NCBI GenBank assembly: GCA_963802905.1
Contig: CAWDKH010000004.1
Span: 124,001-188,000 of the forward strand
DNA length: 64,000 nucleotides
Direction of reading: 5' to 3'
Origin: DASQFQ01 sp963802905
GTDB lineage: Bacteria > Actinomycetota > Thermoleophilia > Solirubrobacterales > Solirubrobacteraceae
Shown here piece after piece: positions 53,672-62,813 of the stretch (positions are counted from its first letter, which is position 1; each line of letters opens with the position of its first letter). A model generated the notes under the pieces. That model searched no databases. It had not been told where the DNA came from and saw only the letters and a program-made list of their open reading frames with translations. A program made the translations under genes and the position numbers.

Positions 53672-53947
53672 ATGCCCGGACCAGACGGTGAGCAACGGCT
53701 CGACGCGCCGCGCTTCGAGCCGCTGCGCCCGGCATCGCGCGGCCGCCTGATCGCGGCCATGGTGCTGGGTCCGATCCTGTGGCTCGCCGCGCTCGTCATC
53801 GTCGCCTGGGCGGTCGACAAGACCTCCGCGATCGCGCTCGGGTTCGCGGTCGCGGCGGGCGCCTTCGTCATCGCCGTGCTCGTGCTCTCGTGGGTCTACG
53901 TCGCGCGTCGCCGACAGGAGAAGCGGTTTGTTGAGCACGGTCGCTGA
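53672..53947 (+). CDS. Small two-helix membrane protein
   Basis: The 91-residue protein has two transmembrane helices (LIAAMVLGPILWLAALVIVAW and IALGFAVAAGAFVIAVLVLSW, shortened here) and a basic end (ARRRQEKRFVEHGR). Its end overlaps the GT2 start by 20 bp, so it probably is a subunit or membrane partner of that glycosyltransferase, as short proteins such as PgaD are. No homology to PgaD is readable. Confidence 0.6.
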   Translation: MPGPDGEQRLDAPRFEPLRPASRGRLIAAMVLGPILWLAALVIVAWAVDKTSAIALGFAVAAGAFVIAVLVLSWVYVARRRQEKRFVEHGR

Positions 53948-55192
53948 CGCGCTGCTGGCATTCGTCGCGCTGTACCCGGTCTTGACCGCGGCGCTGTGGA
54001 TGGCGGGCGGCCTCATGTTCCGGGTGCTCGAGGAGCGGGACGAGGTCGAGGAGCCGGAAGCAGGCTGGCAGGGGATCTCCGTGCTGATCCCGGCGTACAA
54101 CGAGGAGAGCGTGATCGCCCTGAGCGTGACGGCGGCGCTCGCCAGCGACTATCCCGTGCTCGAGGTGCTCGTGCTCGACGACGGCTCCAGCGACGGCACC
54201 GAGGCGGCGGCGCTCGCGGCCGCCGCCGGTGACCGGCGCTGTCGCGTGCTGCGCGACCCGATCAACCGCGGCAAGGCGGAGCAGCTCAATGCCGGCTTCC
54301 GTGTGGCGCGGCACCCCCTCGTCGCGGTCATCGACGCAGATACCCACCTGCATCCGCAGGCGCTCCGCCTGGCGGCCGCCCGGATCGCGCGCTCGCCCAT
54401 GGTGGCGGCCGTCGCCGGCTCTCCGCACGTGACGAACCGGGGGCGGCTGCTCCTCGCGATGCAGGTCCTGGAGGTCGCGGCGATCATCGGACTGATCCGG
54501 CGCACGCAGTCGATCACGGGACGGGTCGGCGTCGTCGCAGGGGTCCTCGGGCTGTTTCGCAAGGACCGCGTGCTCGCCGTCGGGGGCTACGACCCGCGCA
54601 TGGCCACCGAGGACATCGAGCTGACGCTGGCGGCTGCTGCTCGCCGGCTGGGAGACCGTGTACGAGCCGCGTGCGCTCGTGGGCATGCAGGTCCCGCCGT
54701 CGTTGCGGGCGCTGTGGGCCCAGCGCAAGCGCTGGGCGCGCGGCCAGGGCGAGGTCATCCGCGTCCATTTCCGCGAGGTCTTCCACTGGCGCAACCGGCG
54801 CATGTGGATGCTCGTGATGGAGTCGCTCATCTCGCTGATCTGGATCATCACCCTGGTCGCCTCGCTCATCATCGCTGCGCTCGGCGTGAGCCCGGGGGGC
54901 GAGGATGTGTTCGGCTTCGCGCTCGCGTGGGGGATCGCGATCGCCACGATCGCGACCGTCCAGCTCATCGTCGCTCTGTGGCTCCAGCACGGCTATGACC
55001 GGACCGCTCTGCGGGCGCTTCTGCTCGGCGCGTTGTACCCACCCCTCTATTGGTTGCTCGCCGCGTCGGCGGCGCTGCGCTCGGAGACGGTCGCGCTGGT
55101 GCGCGGCCCGCGGGAGCAGCGGGTCGTCTGGGACATCCCGCGCGAACCGGTGGAGGCCGAAGCTGGCGCCGCCGCGCCACGCGAGCCCGCTA
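53928..55192 (+). CDS. Second GT2 membrane glycosyltransferase (PgaC-like), frame-broken near 54640
   Basis: TTG 53928 follows AGGAG by 8 nt. The body has helices at both ends and ISVLIPAYNEESVIALS, LVLDDGSSDGTE, VIDADTHLHP (DxD), MATEDIELT, then across one break WETVYEPRALVGMQVP and AQRKRWARGQGE (QxxRW). Typical PgaC-type N-acetylglucosaminyltransferase. The C-terminal end has no stop in the same frame, so the true end near 55192 is inferred. With the deacetylase it resembles a poly-GlcNAc set (PgaB/PgaC). Confidence 0.82.
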
Positions 55193-56043
55193 GACCCCGA
55201 CGGGGTGCCAGGCGGTCTTCAGCTCGACCAGCGCCTCGAGGCGCGCGAGCGAGTGCGTCCTCGCCGGCGCCGGGGCGGCTGACGCGCTTGACCGTCTCGG
55301 CGGCGAGCTCGTCGATCGTGGCGGCGCGGTCGGGCTCGCCGGTCGCGTCGACGATCGCGTTGACGTCGCGGTGGCCGCACAGCGGTGACGAGCAGCTCGT
55401 CCATGCGGCCGGACAGCAGGTTGAGCACGCCGCCCGGGACGTCGGACACGCCCGCGACCTCGCCGAGGTCGAGCGCGCGCAGCGGCCAGCGGCGCGAGAT
55501 GACCGCGACGACCGTGTTGCCCGCGGCGAGCGCAGGCGCGACCTCGCGCACGAGGCCGAGCAGGTCGGGCTCGTCGGGCGCGAGCACGGCGACGACGCCG
55601 GTCGGCTCGGGCGTGGAGAAGCTGAGGTAGGGCGCGGCGACCGGGTTGATGCCGCCCATCACGGCGGCGAGCTTGTCGGTCCAGCCCGCGTAGTGGACGA
55701 GCGAGTCGACGGCGGCACCGACCTCGGCCCGCGCGGTGGCGAGCGTCACGTCCTGCTGCGCGACCGCCGCGCGCGCGAGCTCGTCGCTGCGCGACTCCAG
55801 CGCCTCGGCGAAGCGGTAGAGCACCTGGCCGCGGTTGTACGCCGTCCGCGCCGCCCAGCCGGCCTGCGCGCCGCGCGCGGCCTTGACCGCGTCGCGGACG
55901 TCCTTGCGCGACGAGCGCGGGATGTTGCCGACGTGCTCCCCGGCGTGGTCGGTCGCCGGGTCGCTGCGGCCGGACTCGGAGCGCGCGAACTTGCCGCCCA
56001 GGTAGAGCTTGTACGTCTTGGCGACGACGGCGCGGCGGCTCAT
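55190..56043 (-). CDS. Truncated aldehyde-dehydrogenase-like partner protein, frame-broken near 55385
   Basis: About 284 residues cover only the N-terminal (NAD-binding) part of an ALDH: YKLYLGGKFARSESGR, RKDVRDAVKAARGAQAGWA, NRGQVLYRFAEALESR, PTGVVAVLAPDEPDLLGLV, GNTVVAVISRRWPL and VPGGVLNLLSG. The catalytic Cys domain is absent. It follows a complete ALDH with a 4-bp overlap, so a paired non-catalytic subunit is likely, as seen in other actinobacterial deoC-ALDH operons from memory. The last part is shifted by one base. Confidence 0.7.
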
Positions 56044-57506
56044 GTCAGCCTCACGTAGGGGAGCAGGCCGGACGGGCCGCCCTCGCGCCCGAAGCCGCTC
56101 TCCTTGTAGCCGCCGAACGCGGCCGTCGGGTCGAAGCGGTTGTAGGTGTTCTGCCACACGACGCCCGCCCGCAGCGCGCTCGCGACCTCGAACGCCTTCG
56201 AGCCGTTGTCGGTCCACACGCCGGCGGCGAGCCCGTAGGCCGAGTTGTTCGCGCGCTCGACCGCCTCCTTCGGCGTCCGGAACGTCGTCACCGACACGAC
56301 CGGGCCGAAGATCTCCTCGACCGCGATCCGGTTGGCGGGCGCGACGTTGAGGAACAGCGTGGGCGGGAACCAGTAGCCGGTCTCCGGCAGCGCGCAGGTG
56401 ATCGAGCGCCGGGTCGCGCCCTCGCGCTCGCCCTCGTCGACGAGCTCGGAGATCCGCGCGAGCTGCGCGGCGCTGTTGATCGCGCCGACGTCGGTGTTCT
56501 TGTCGAGCGGATCGCCGACGCGCAGGCGCTCCATCCGCGACCACAGCTTGCGCACGACCTCGTCGGCCACGCTCTCCTGCAGCAGCAGCCGCGAGCCCGC
56601 GCAGCAGACGTGGCCCTGGTTGAAGAAGATCCCCTCGATGATGCCCTCGACCGCCTGGTCGAGCGCGGCGTCCTCGAAGACGATGTTGGCCGACTTGCCG
56701 CCGAGCTCGAGCGTCAGCCCGGTGCCGGTGCCGGCGAGCGCGCGCTGGATCTCCTTGCCGACCGCGGTCGAGCCGGTGAAGGCGATCTTGTCGACGCCGG
56801 AGCGCACGAGCGCGGCGCCCGCGGCGCCGTCGCCGGTGACGATGTTCACGACGCCGTCCGGCAGCTCGGCCTCCTGGCAGATCTCGGCCAGCAGCAGCGC
56901 GGTCAGCGGCGTCGTCTCCGCGGGCTTCAGCACGGCGGTGTTGCCGCACGCCAGCGCCGGCGCGAGCTTCCACGCCGCCATCAGCAGCGGGAAGTTCCAC
57001 GGCACGACCTGGCCGACGACCCCGCGCGGCTCGTGCGCGCGGCCGCCGAGCGCGTACGGGAGCTTGTCGGCCCAGCCGGCGTAGGAGAAGAAGTGGGCGG
57101 CGGCGAGCGGGACGTCGACGTCGCGCGACTCGCGGATCGGCTTGCCGCCGTCGAGCGACTCGACGACCGCCAGCTCGCGGGCGCGCTCCTGGATCAGGCG
57201 CGCGATCCGGAACAGGTACTTGCCGCGCTCGAGCGGCGCCAGCGCCTGCCACGGGCCGGCGGCGGCGCGGGCGGCCTTGACGGCCCGCTCGACGTCCTTC
57301 GGCCCCGCGAACGCGATCTCGGCGAGCGGCTCCTCGGTCGCCGGGTTGATCGTCGGCTCGCGCGAGCCGTCCTTCGGCGCGACGTGCTTGCCGCCGATGA
57401 ACAGGTCGTACCGCGGCTTCAGGGAGGCGGCGTCGCGGGACTCGGGAGCGGGCGCGTAGTCCCACTTGAGCGCCGTCCGCTGCCGGTCTGGCGTGGCCGT
57501 GCTCAT
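56040..57506 (-). CDS. Aldehyde dehydrogenase (deoC operon)
   Basis: The 488-residue enzyme has PWNFPLLM, KPAETTPLTALL, AFTGSTAVGKEI, LELGGKSANIV (catalytic Glu) and FFNQGHVCCAGSR (catalytic Cys), ending FGGYKESGFGREGG. It lies 1 bp downstream of deoC. Deoxyribose-phosphate aldolase yields acetaldehyde and glyceraldehyde-3-phosphate, so oxidation of acetaldehyde is a reasonable role. An inserted segment near residue 395 looks like a shifted stretch (TRRSITCALPE), perhaps another local error. Confidence 0.88.
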   Translation of the reverse strand: MSTATPDRQRTALKWDYAPAPESRDAASLKPRYDLFIGGKHVAPKDGSREPTINPATEEPLAEIAFAGPKDVERAVKAARAAAGPWQALAPLERGKYLFRIARLIQERARELAVVESLDGGKPIRESRDVDVPLAAAHFFSYAGWADKLPYALGGRAHEPRGVVGQVVPWNFPLLMAAWKLAPALACGNTAVLKPAETTPLTALLLAEICQEAELPDGVVNIVTGDGAAGAALVRSGVDKIAFTGSTAVGKEIQRALAGTGTGLTLELGGKSANIVFEDAALDQAVEGIIEGIFFNQGHVCCAGSRLLLQESVADEVVRKLWSRMERLRVGDPLDKNTDVGAINSAAQLARISELVDEGEREGATRRSITCALPETGYWFPPTLFLNVAPANRIAVEEIFGPVVSVTTFRTPKEAVERANNSAYGLAAGVWTDNGSKAFEVASALRAGVVWQNTYNRFDPTAAFGGYKESGFGREGGPSGLLPYVRLT

Positions 57507-57507
57507 G

Positions 57508-58395
57508 TCACTCCTTCGAGAAGTCCTCGGAGCGGCCGTAGTGGCCGCCGTCGAGCTTGGCGTACTGCATCAGCAGGTCGTTGAGCACCGAGGAGGCGCC
57601 GATGCGGAAGCGGTCGGGCGTGAGCCAGTCGTCGCCCAGCGTCTCCTTGACGAGCACGAGCATGTGCAGCGCGGCCTTCGTCGTGCTCACGCCACCGGCG
57701 GCCTTGACGCCGATGACCTGGCCCGTGCGCTGCGCGTGGTCGCGCACCGTCTCGAGCATCACGAGCACGACGCCCGGGGTCGCGCCCGAGGTCGCCTTGC
57801 CCGTCGACGTCTTGATGAAGTCGGCGCCGGCCGCGATCGCGAGCTCGGAGGCGTGGCGCACGTGCGCGTAGGTCGGCAGCTCCGCGGTCTCGAGGATCAC
57901 CTTCAGGTGCGCCTCGCCACAGGCCTCCTTGACCGCCTCGATCTCGCGCGCCACGCGCTTGTCGTCGCCGGACAGGTAGGCCTCGCGCGAGATCACCATG
58001 TCGATCTCGCTCGCGCCCGCCGCAACGGCGTCGCGCGTCTCCTCGAGCTTCACGTCGAGCGAGGTCTGGCCGGAGGGGAAGCCGGTGGCGACCGAGGCGA
58101 CGCCGACGCCGGTCCCGCGCAGCGCGTCGCGCGCGACCGTCACGAGCGCCGGGTAGACGCAGACGGCGGCGACCGACGGGATCTCGGGCCGGCTCGGATC
58201 GGGGCAGACGGCCTTGGCGCACAGGTGGCGCACCTTGCCCGGCGTGTCGGACCCCTCGAGCGTCGTCAGGTCGAGCATCGACGTCGCGATGAGGATCCCC
58301 TGGCGCTTGGCCGACGTCTTGATCGAGCGTCGCCCGAGCGCAGCGGCGCGCTCCTCGACGCCGACGCGACTGACCGGTGTCAGCGAACGGCTCAC
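57508..58395 (-). CDS. deoC: Deoxyribose-phosphate aldolase
   Basis: The ~295-residue TIM barrel has SMLDLTTLEGSDTPGKV, ALCVYP-like AAVCVYPALV, GVASVATGFPSGQT, ADFIKTSTGK (Schiff-base lysine) and VIGVKAAGGV (second catalytic lysine). It cleaves 2-deoxyribose-5-phosphate to acetaldehyde and glyceraldehyde-3-phosphate. GTG 58395 is preferred to GTG 58422, which adds nine residues without similarity. First gene of the operon with the two ALDH genes; nucleoside salvage. Confidence 0.92.
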   Translation of the reverse strand: MSRSLTPVSRVGVEERAAALGRRSIKTSAKRQGILIATSMLDLTTLEGSDTPGKVRHLCAKAVCPDPSRPEIPSVAAVCVYPALVTVARDALRGTGVGVASVATGFPSGQTSLDVKLEETRDAVAAGASEIDMVISREAYLSGDDKRVAREIEAVKEACGEAHLKVILETAELPTYAHVRHASELAIAAGADFIKTSTGKATSGATPGVVLVMLETVRDHAQRTGQVIGVKAAGGVSTTKAALHMLVLVKETLGDDWLTPDRFRIGASSVLNDLLMQYAKLDGGHYGRSEDFSKE

Positions 58396-58472
58396 CGTTC
58401 CATCTTGGCACGCCCTGATCACCCTCGGCGGGTGATGCGGACCGACGCGGCGGCTGGCAACCTGCCGGTCCC

Positions 58473-59249
58473 GTGAGCGACAACGAACTCAGCACCGGCC
58501 CGCTCCAGCTCCTGCTCGTCGGCTTCGAGTCGACGGCGGGCTTCCGCGGGGACATCGCTCGCGAGATCGCGACGCTCCGCGGCCGCGGCATGATCCGGGT
58601 GCTGGACGCGCGGCTGTTCCACCGCGGGCCCGACGACAAGCTCACGCACGTCGACCTCAACCCGCTGCTCGCCGATCCGCCGCCCTCGGGCAACCCGCTC
58701 GCGCACCTGCTCGGCACCAACGGCGGAGGCAGCAACGGCGGGACGACCTCGCAGGAGGCGTTCCACCGCACGGTCGGCTTCGCGCTCGAGGATCTGCGCC
58801 AGCTGACCGACGAGATCGGCCCCGGCGAGCACGCGGCCGTCGTGCTCATCGAGCACATCTGGGCGGCGACCCTGCGCGAGACCGTCCGCGAGGCGGGCGG
58901 CCGGCTGCTCGGCCAGGGGTTCCTCACGCCGGAGGTGGTGATGATCGTCGGCGCCGAGATCCGGGCGCGCGCCGACGCGCAGGCCGCCATCGAGCTCGCG
59001 GAGGCAGCCCGCGGCAGCGCGCTCGTCGAGGCGCTGGCGACGCTCGCGACGCGCGAGCCCGGCTCGCCGGAGGAGCGGGCGCGCGCCGCGGCCCAGGTCG
59101 TCGGCCTCCTCGTCGACCAGGGGTTCGTGCACGCGACGGAGGCGGGGGACGCGGTCGACGCGCTGAGCACCGCAGGCCTGCTGGAGCGCGCGCTGGTCGA
59201 GGCCGCGCTCCTGGAGAGCGAGGACGCCCTGGGGGACGAAGGCGTCTAG
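58473..59249 (+). CDS. DUF1269/DUF6325-like membrane-independent stress protein
   Basis: The 258-residue protein starts at GTG with LQLLLVGFESTAGFRGDIAREI, followed by VLDARLFHRGPDDKL and GEHAAVVLIEHIWA. These are conserved segments of the actinobacterial DUF1269/DUF6325 family. A C-terminal SHOCT-like helical part (LVDQGFVHATEAGDAVDAL) is added. Function unknown. It ends 4 bp into the convergent DUF6812-like gene. Confidence 0.72.
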   Translation: MSDNELSTGPLQLLLVGFESTAGFRGDIAREIATLRGRGMIRVLDARLFHRGPDDKLTHVDLNPLLADPPPSGNPLAHLLGTNGGGSNGGTTSQEAFHRTVGFALEDLRQLTDEIGPGEHAAVVLIEHIWAATLRETVREAGGRLLGQGFLTPEVVMIVGAEIRARADAQAAIELAEAARGSALVEALATLATREPGSPEERARAAAQVVGLLVDQGFVHATEAGDAVDALSTAGLLERALVEAALLESEDALGDEGV

Positions 59250-59545
59250 GGCGTCGGCGGCGTGAGGGCGATCGCCGGGTTCGGCTCGTCGACGACGCCG
59301 AGCGACTCGAGCTCGGTGACGAGGATCACGTGGCGCGCGGAGATGGCGAGGAAGTCCTGGTGCTCGGGCTCGCGCGCGCCGTCCGTCCACGTCACGTCGG
59401 CGTCGATCAGCGCGATGAAGTCGGAGTCGTGAGCGTTGAGGAAGTCGGTCGTCCGCGACCGGTATCCCTCGTGCGGGAGCTGGAGCGTCCCTTCGATGAT
59501 GTGGCGCTGGGTCTCGACCCGAACGCGCTCACGGCGGATTCGCAT
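59246..59545 (-). CDS. DUF6812-like small conserved protein
   Basis: The 99-residue protein has VETQRHIIEGTLQLPHEGY and TDFLNAHDSDFIALIDADV, a conserved pattern of short actinobacterial proteins of unknown function. No signal peptide or membrane helix. Its ATG at 59545 is 35 bp from the divergent amidohydrolase start at 59581. Confidence 0.7.
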   Translation of the reverse strand: MRIRRERVRVETQRHIIEGTLQLPHEGYRSRTTDFLNAHDSDFIALIDADVTWTDGAREPEHQDFLAISARHVILVTELESLGVVDEPNPAIALTPPTP

Positions 59546-59580
59546 CTGCGCATTATCGGCGCACGGTCCACCGGGCAGTA

Positions 59581-60787
59581 GTGTGCCGCCGCGTGTTCGA
59601 CGCCGACGCGATCCTCCGGCCCTGGTTCGACCGGCTCGCGGCGGACGTTCCGGGGCTCTCGCTGTTCGATGCCCACACCCACGTCGGGCAGAACGATCCC
59701 GACGGCTTCAAGCAGACGCCCGAGGAGCTGCTCGAGGCGCTGGAGGTCGTCGACTCCAAGGCGCTCGTGTTCCCGATGCACGAGCCCGACGGCTACTCGG
59801 GCCCCAATGACGCGGTGATGGAGGCGGTGGCGGCGTCCGGCGGCCGCCTGCGCGCGCTGTGCCGCGTGCAGCCGAAGGATCCCGGCGCGGTGGCCGAGGC
59901 CCGGCGCTGCCTCGACGCCGGCGTCAACGGCATCAAGCTGCATCCGCGGGCGGAGCAGTTCACGCTCTCCGAGCCGTCGGTGCGCGAGCTCGTGGCGGCC
60001 GCGCACGAGCAGAAGGCGACCGTGCTGATCCACGCCGGCCGCGGCATCCCGGCGCTCGGGCAGGACACCGTGCGGCTGTCGGGCGAGTTCCCCGACGCCA
60101 GGTTGATCCTCGCCCACTGCGCGATCTCCGACCTTGCGTGGCTGTGGCGCGAGCTGCCCGACCACCCGAACCTGTTCATCGACACCGCGTGGTGGGCGCC
60201 AGCCGACGTGCTGGCGACGTTCGCGCTGTGCCCGCCCGCCAACATCGTGTGGGCGAGCGACTCGCCCTACGGCCGCCCGCTCGTCGGCGCGACGCAGACG
60301 ATGCGGCTGGCGCTCCAGGCCGGGCTGAGCGCCGACCAGCTGCGCGCGGTGATGGGTGAGCAGGTCGTGCGGATGCTCGACCGCGAGGACCCGCTCGATC
60401 TCGGCCCGCCTCCCGGGGCGCCGCAGACAGGGATTCGACCCGCTGATCGAGCGCGTCGTCACGCATCTCACGACCGTGATGGGCCGCGCGTTCGTGCGCG
60501 CCGACTACTCCGAGCCGCTCGCGCTCGCCCGGCTCGCGTGCGCGGTCGGCGACGACGCCCCGCAGGCGCCGGTGTGCTCCGCGGTGCTCGACCTGCTCGA
60601 CCTCTTCGACGAGCACCTGGCCCCGCCTGAGGACGGCCGTCCGATCCCCGCGGCGGCGCGGCTGCTCGTGTTCGCGCTGATCGTCGCCCGCACGCCCGAC
60701 GTGCCGCTGCCCGACCTGCCGGACGCGCCGCACGCGACGCGCGCGGACGCCGAGGCCCACGAGCCGCAGGGCGGCCCCGGGGGTTAG
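59581..60787 (+). CDS. Amidohydrolase-2 family enzyme with C-terminal extension, frame break near 60425
   Basis: GTG 59581. The barrel has LFDAHTHVGQ (H-x-H), GVNGIKLHPRAEQF, VLIHAGRGIP, LILAHCAISDLAWL and IVWASDSPYGRP, giving the His/His/Asp metal site. After MGEQVVRMLDRED one base is gained or lost, and the same chain continues as GFDPLIERVVTHLTTVMGRAF and LLDLFDEHLAPPEDG, a helical tail of ~115 residues unusual for the family. Total ~400 residues. Substrate unknown. Confidence 0.78.
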
Positions 60788-60964
60788 GGCGCGAACACCA
60801 ACTGCGGCTGGGTAGGGAGCGAGAGGTGGGGTCGCCGCGGCGGGAACCGGCGGGGTTGTCCTGCCTAGGGGTCGCCTGGCGGCCCGAGAACAGGACGGTC
60901 GTCCTGGTTTGCCGTCGGGCCGATCCGTCCTGACGTCCGCCGGCGGTGCAGCGAACGTCGGGTA

Positions 60965-61444
60965 CTACCCGTCCTCGCCGCCGCCCTGCTCGACCGGGGC
61001 CGGCGTGCGCTTCGGCTTCGCGCGCGGCGCGGCTTCGGCCCGCGGCTTGGCCGCCGGCGCGCTGCCGCAGCGGCGGTAGTTGCGCGACGCGCCGATCACC
61101 TGGCCGCCGAGCGTGGTGCCGCTGACGCGCACCTCGGTGCGGCGCCCGATCAGCCGGATCGTCGCGCTCGCCGCGCGCGGGACCCCGGTCATGCGCGCCA
61201 CCTCGGCGCCGTCCGCCGTCACCCGCAGCACGCCGAACACGGCGCCCGGCGGCGGCAGGAAGCGCACCGTCGCGCGCGTGAAGCGCACGCAGCTCGCGTC
61301 GGAGGGCAGGCGCAGGACCTGAGCGGACGTGACGTGCGGCTCCTGCAGCTCGTAGGCGTCCTGGTTGCTCTGGCCTTCGGCAAGCGCCGCGCCACCCGCC
61401 AGGACGCCGAGCCCGAGAACGATGAGAAGGAGGCGACGCACCAC
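60965..61444 (-). CDS. Small secreted protein, signal peptide and basic tail
   Basis: GTG 61444 begins VVRRLLLIVLGLGVLAGG, a signal peptide with cleavage near ALAEG. The mature ~135 residues are beta-rich (HVTSAQVLRLPSDASCVRFTR, GVLRVTADGAEVARM, TEVRVSGTTLGGQ). They have two cysteines that could form one disulphide, and end with an Ala/Lys/Pro tail (AAPRAKPKRTPAP). No family was recognised. The 177 bp between it and the amidohydrolase show only a short palindrome (AGGAC-GGTC-GTCCT). Confidence 0.65.
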   Translation of the reverse strand: MVRRLLLIVLGLGVLAGGAALAEGQSNQDAYELQEPHVTSAQVLRLPSDASCVRFTRATVRFLPPPGAVFGVLRVTADGAEVARMTGVPRAASATIRLIGRRTEVRVSGTTLGGQVIGASRNYRRCGSAPAAKPRAEAAPRAKPKRTPAPVEQGGGEDG

Positions 61445-61496
61445 TTCGAAGGTACCTGACGCCGGAAGGGCTGTGGGAAGAAATAGGGTCCCGGCG

Positions 61497-62804
61497 ATGG
61501 CCGACCTCCTGGACCAACTCGTCGAGTGGCTGCGCATCCCGTCGATCTCGACAGGAGGCGGCGAGCCCGCCGACCTGCGGCGCGCCGCCGAGTGGGCGGC
61601 CGAGCACGTCGAGCGGGCCGGCGGCAGCGCCGAGCTCGTGCAGATCGGCGACGGCTACCCGCTCGCGATCGGCGACTTGCGCGCCAACCGGCGCGACGCG
61701 CCGACGATCCTCATCTACGGCCACTACGACGTCCAGAGCGTCGGCGACCTCAGCGCCTGGAGCTCGCCGCCGTTCGAGCCGGAGATCCGCGACGGCCGGC
61801 TCTACGCGCGCGGTGCCTCCGACGACAAGGGCAACTTCTGGCCGCTCCTGTCCGCCGCCTGCGGGCTCGCGCGCGAGGGCGAGTTGCCGGTCAACGTGCG
61901 CGTCGTCGTCGAGGGCGAGGAGGAGGCCGGGTCGGAGAGCATCACCGAGTGGGTGCGCGCCGACGAGCGCGGCGCCGACGCCGCGATCGTGTTCGACTCC
62001 GGAATGGTCGACGCGCAGACCCCGGCGATCACGCTCGGGCTGCGCGGGATGGCGATGGCGCAGATCGAGGTGCGCACGGCCGTCCGCGACCTGCACTCGG
62101 GCATGTACGGCGGCAGCGTGCTCAACGCGCTGCACGTCCTGCACCAGATGCTCGCGCAGGTCGTCCCCGGCGCCGACGGGAAGCTCCGCGACGAGCTGCG
62201 CGCAGGCGTCCTGCCGCCCGCCGAGGCCGAGCGGATCTCGTGGGAGCGCCTGCCGCCCGGGTCGCAGGTGCTGTCCGAGGTCGGCGGCCGCGAGGCCTAT
62301 CCCGGCGCGGCGGCCGAGTACTACGAGCGCAACGGCGCCGACGCCTCGCTCGAGGTCAACGAGATCGTCGGCGGCGAGCCGCGCACGCTCGTCCCCGCCG
62401 TCGCGCGCGGCACGGTGTCGATCCGGCTCGCGCCCGGCCAGCGCGCGACCGAGATCGGCCCGACGCTCGAGCGCCTGCTGCGCGACGCGGCGCCGCCCGA
62501 CGCGGACGTGACGATGAGCTGGCACCTCGCCGAGCCGTCGCTGTTCGAGCCCGATCTGCCCGCGATCGTGCTCGCCGCGCAGGCGATCGAGCGCGCCACC
62601 GGCACGGCGCCGGCGCTCGTCCGCTCCGGCGGCTCGATCCCCGTCGTCGCCGAGTTCGCCGCCCGCGGCATCCCCACCATCGTCAGCGGCTTCGCGCTCC
62701 CCGACGACGACATCCACGCGCCCAACGAGTCCTACCGGCTGGAGAGCCTCGAGCTCGGCGAGCGCACCGCGCGCGAGCTGCTCACCTCGCTGGCCGAGCT
62801 GTAG
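61497..62804 (+). CDS. M20-family dipeptidase/deacylase
   Basis: The 435-residue zinc hydrolase has LIYGHYDVQS (ligand His plus catalytic Asp), ARGASDDKGN (bridging Asp), VVEGEEEAGSE (catalytic Glu/ligand), a dimerisation lid, RSGGSIPVV and DDDIHAPNESY (last His). This is the ArgE/DapE/CNDP-like group. ATG 61497 is used because the similarity begins at ADLLDQLVEWL. Cytoplasmic peptide or N-acyl amino acid turnover. Confidence 0.9.
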   Translation: MADLLDQLVEWLRIPSISTGGGEPADLRRAAEWAAEHVERAGGSAELVQIGDGYPLAIGDLRANRRDAPTILIYGHYDVQSVGDLSAWSSPPFEPEIRDGRLYARGASDDKGNFWPLLSAACGLAREGELPVNVRVVVEGEEEAGSESITEWVRADERGADAAIVFDSGMVDAQTPAITLGLRGMAMAQIEVRTAVRDLHSGMYGGSVLNALHVLHQMLAQVVPGADGKLRDELRAGVLPPAEAERISWERLPPGSQVLSEVGGREAYPGAAAEYYERNGADASLEVNEIVGGEPRTLVPAVARGTVSIRLAPGQRATEIGPTLERLLRDAAPPDADVTMSWHLAEPSLFEPDLPAIVLAAQAIERATGTAPALVRSGGSIPVVAEFAARGIPTIVSGFALPDDDIHAPNESYRLESLELGERTARELLTSLAEL

Positions 62805-62813
62805 CTCGCAGCG

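Noticed and set aside
58400..58416. TTGGCACG as a sixth sigma-54 site
   Set aside because: The -24 part fits, but the -12 TTGC is missing at the required spacing (GATCA instead).
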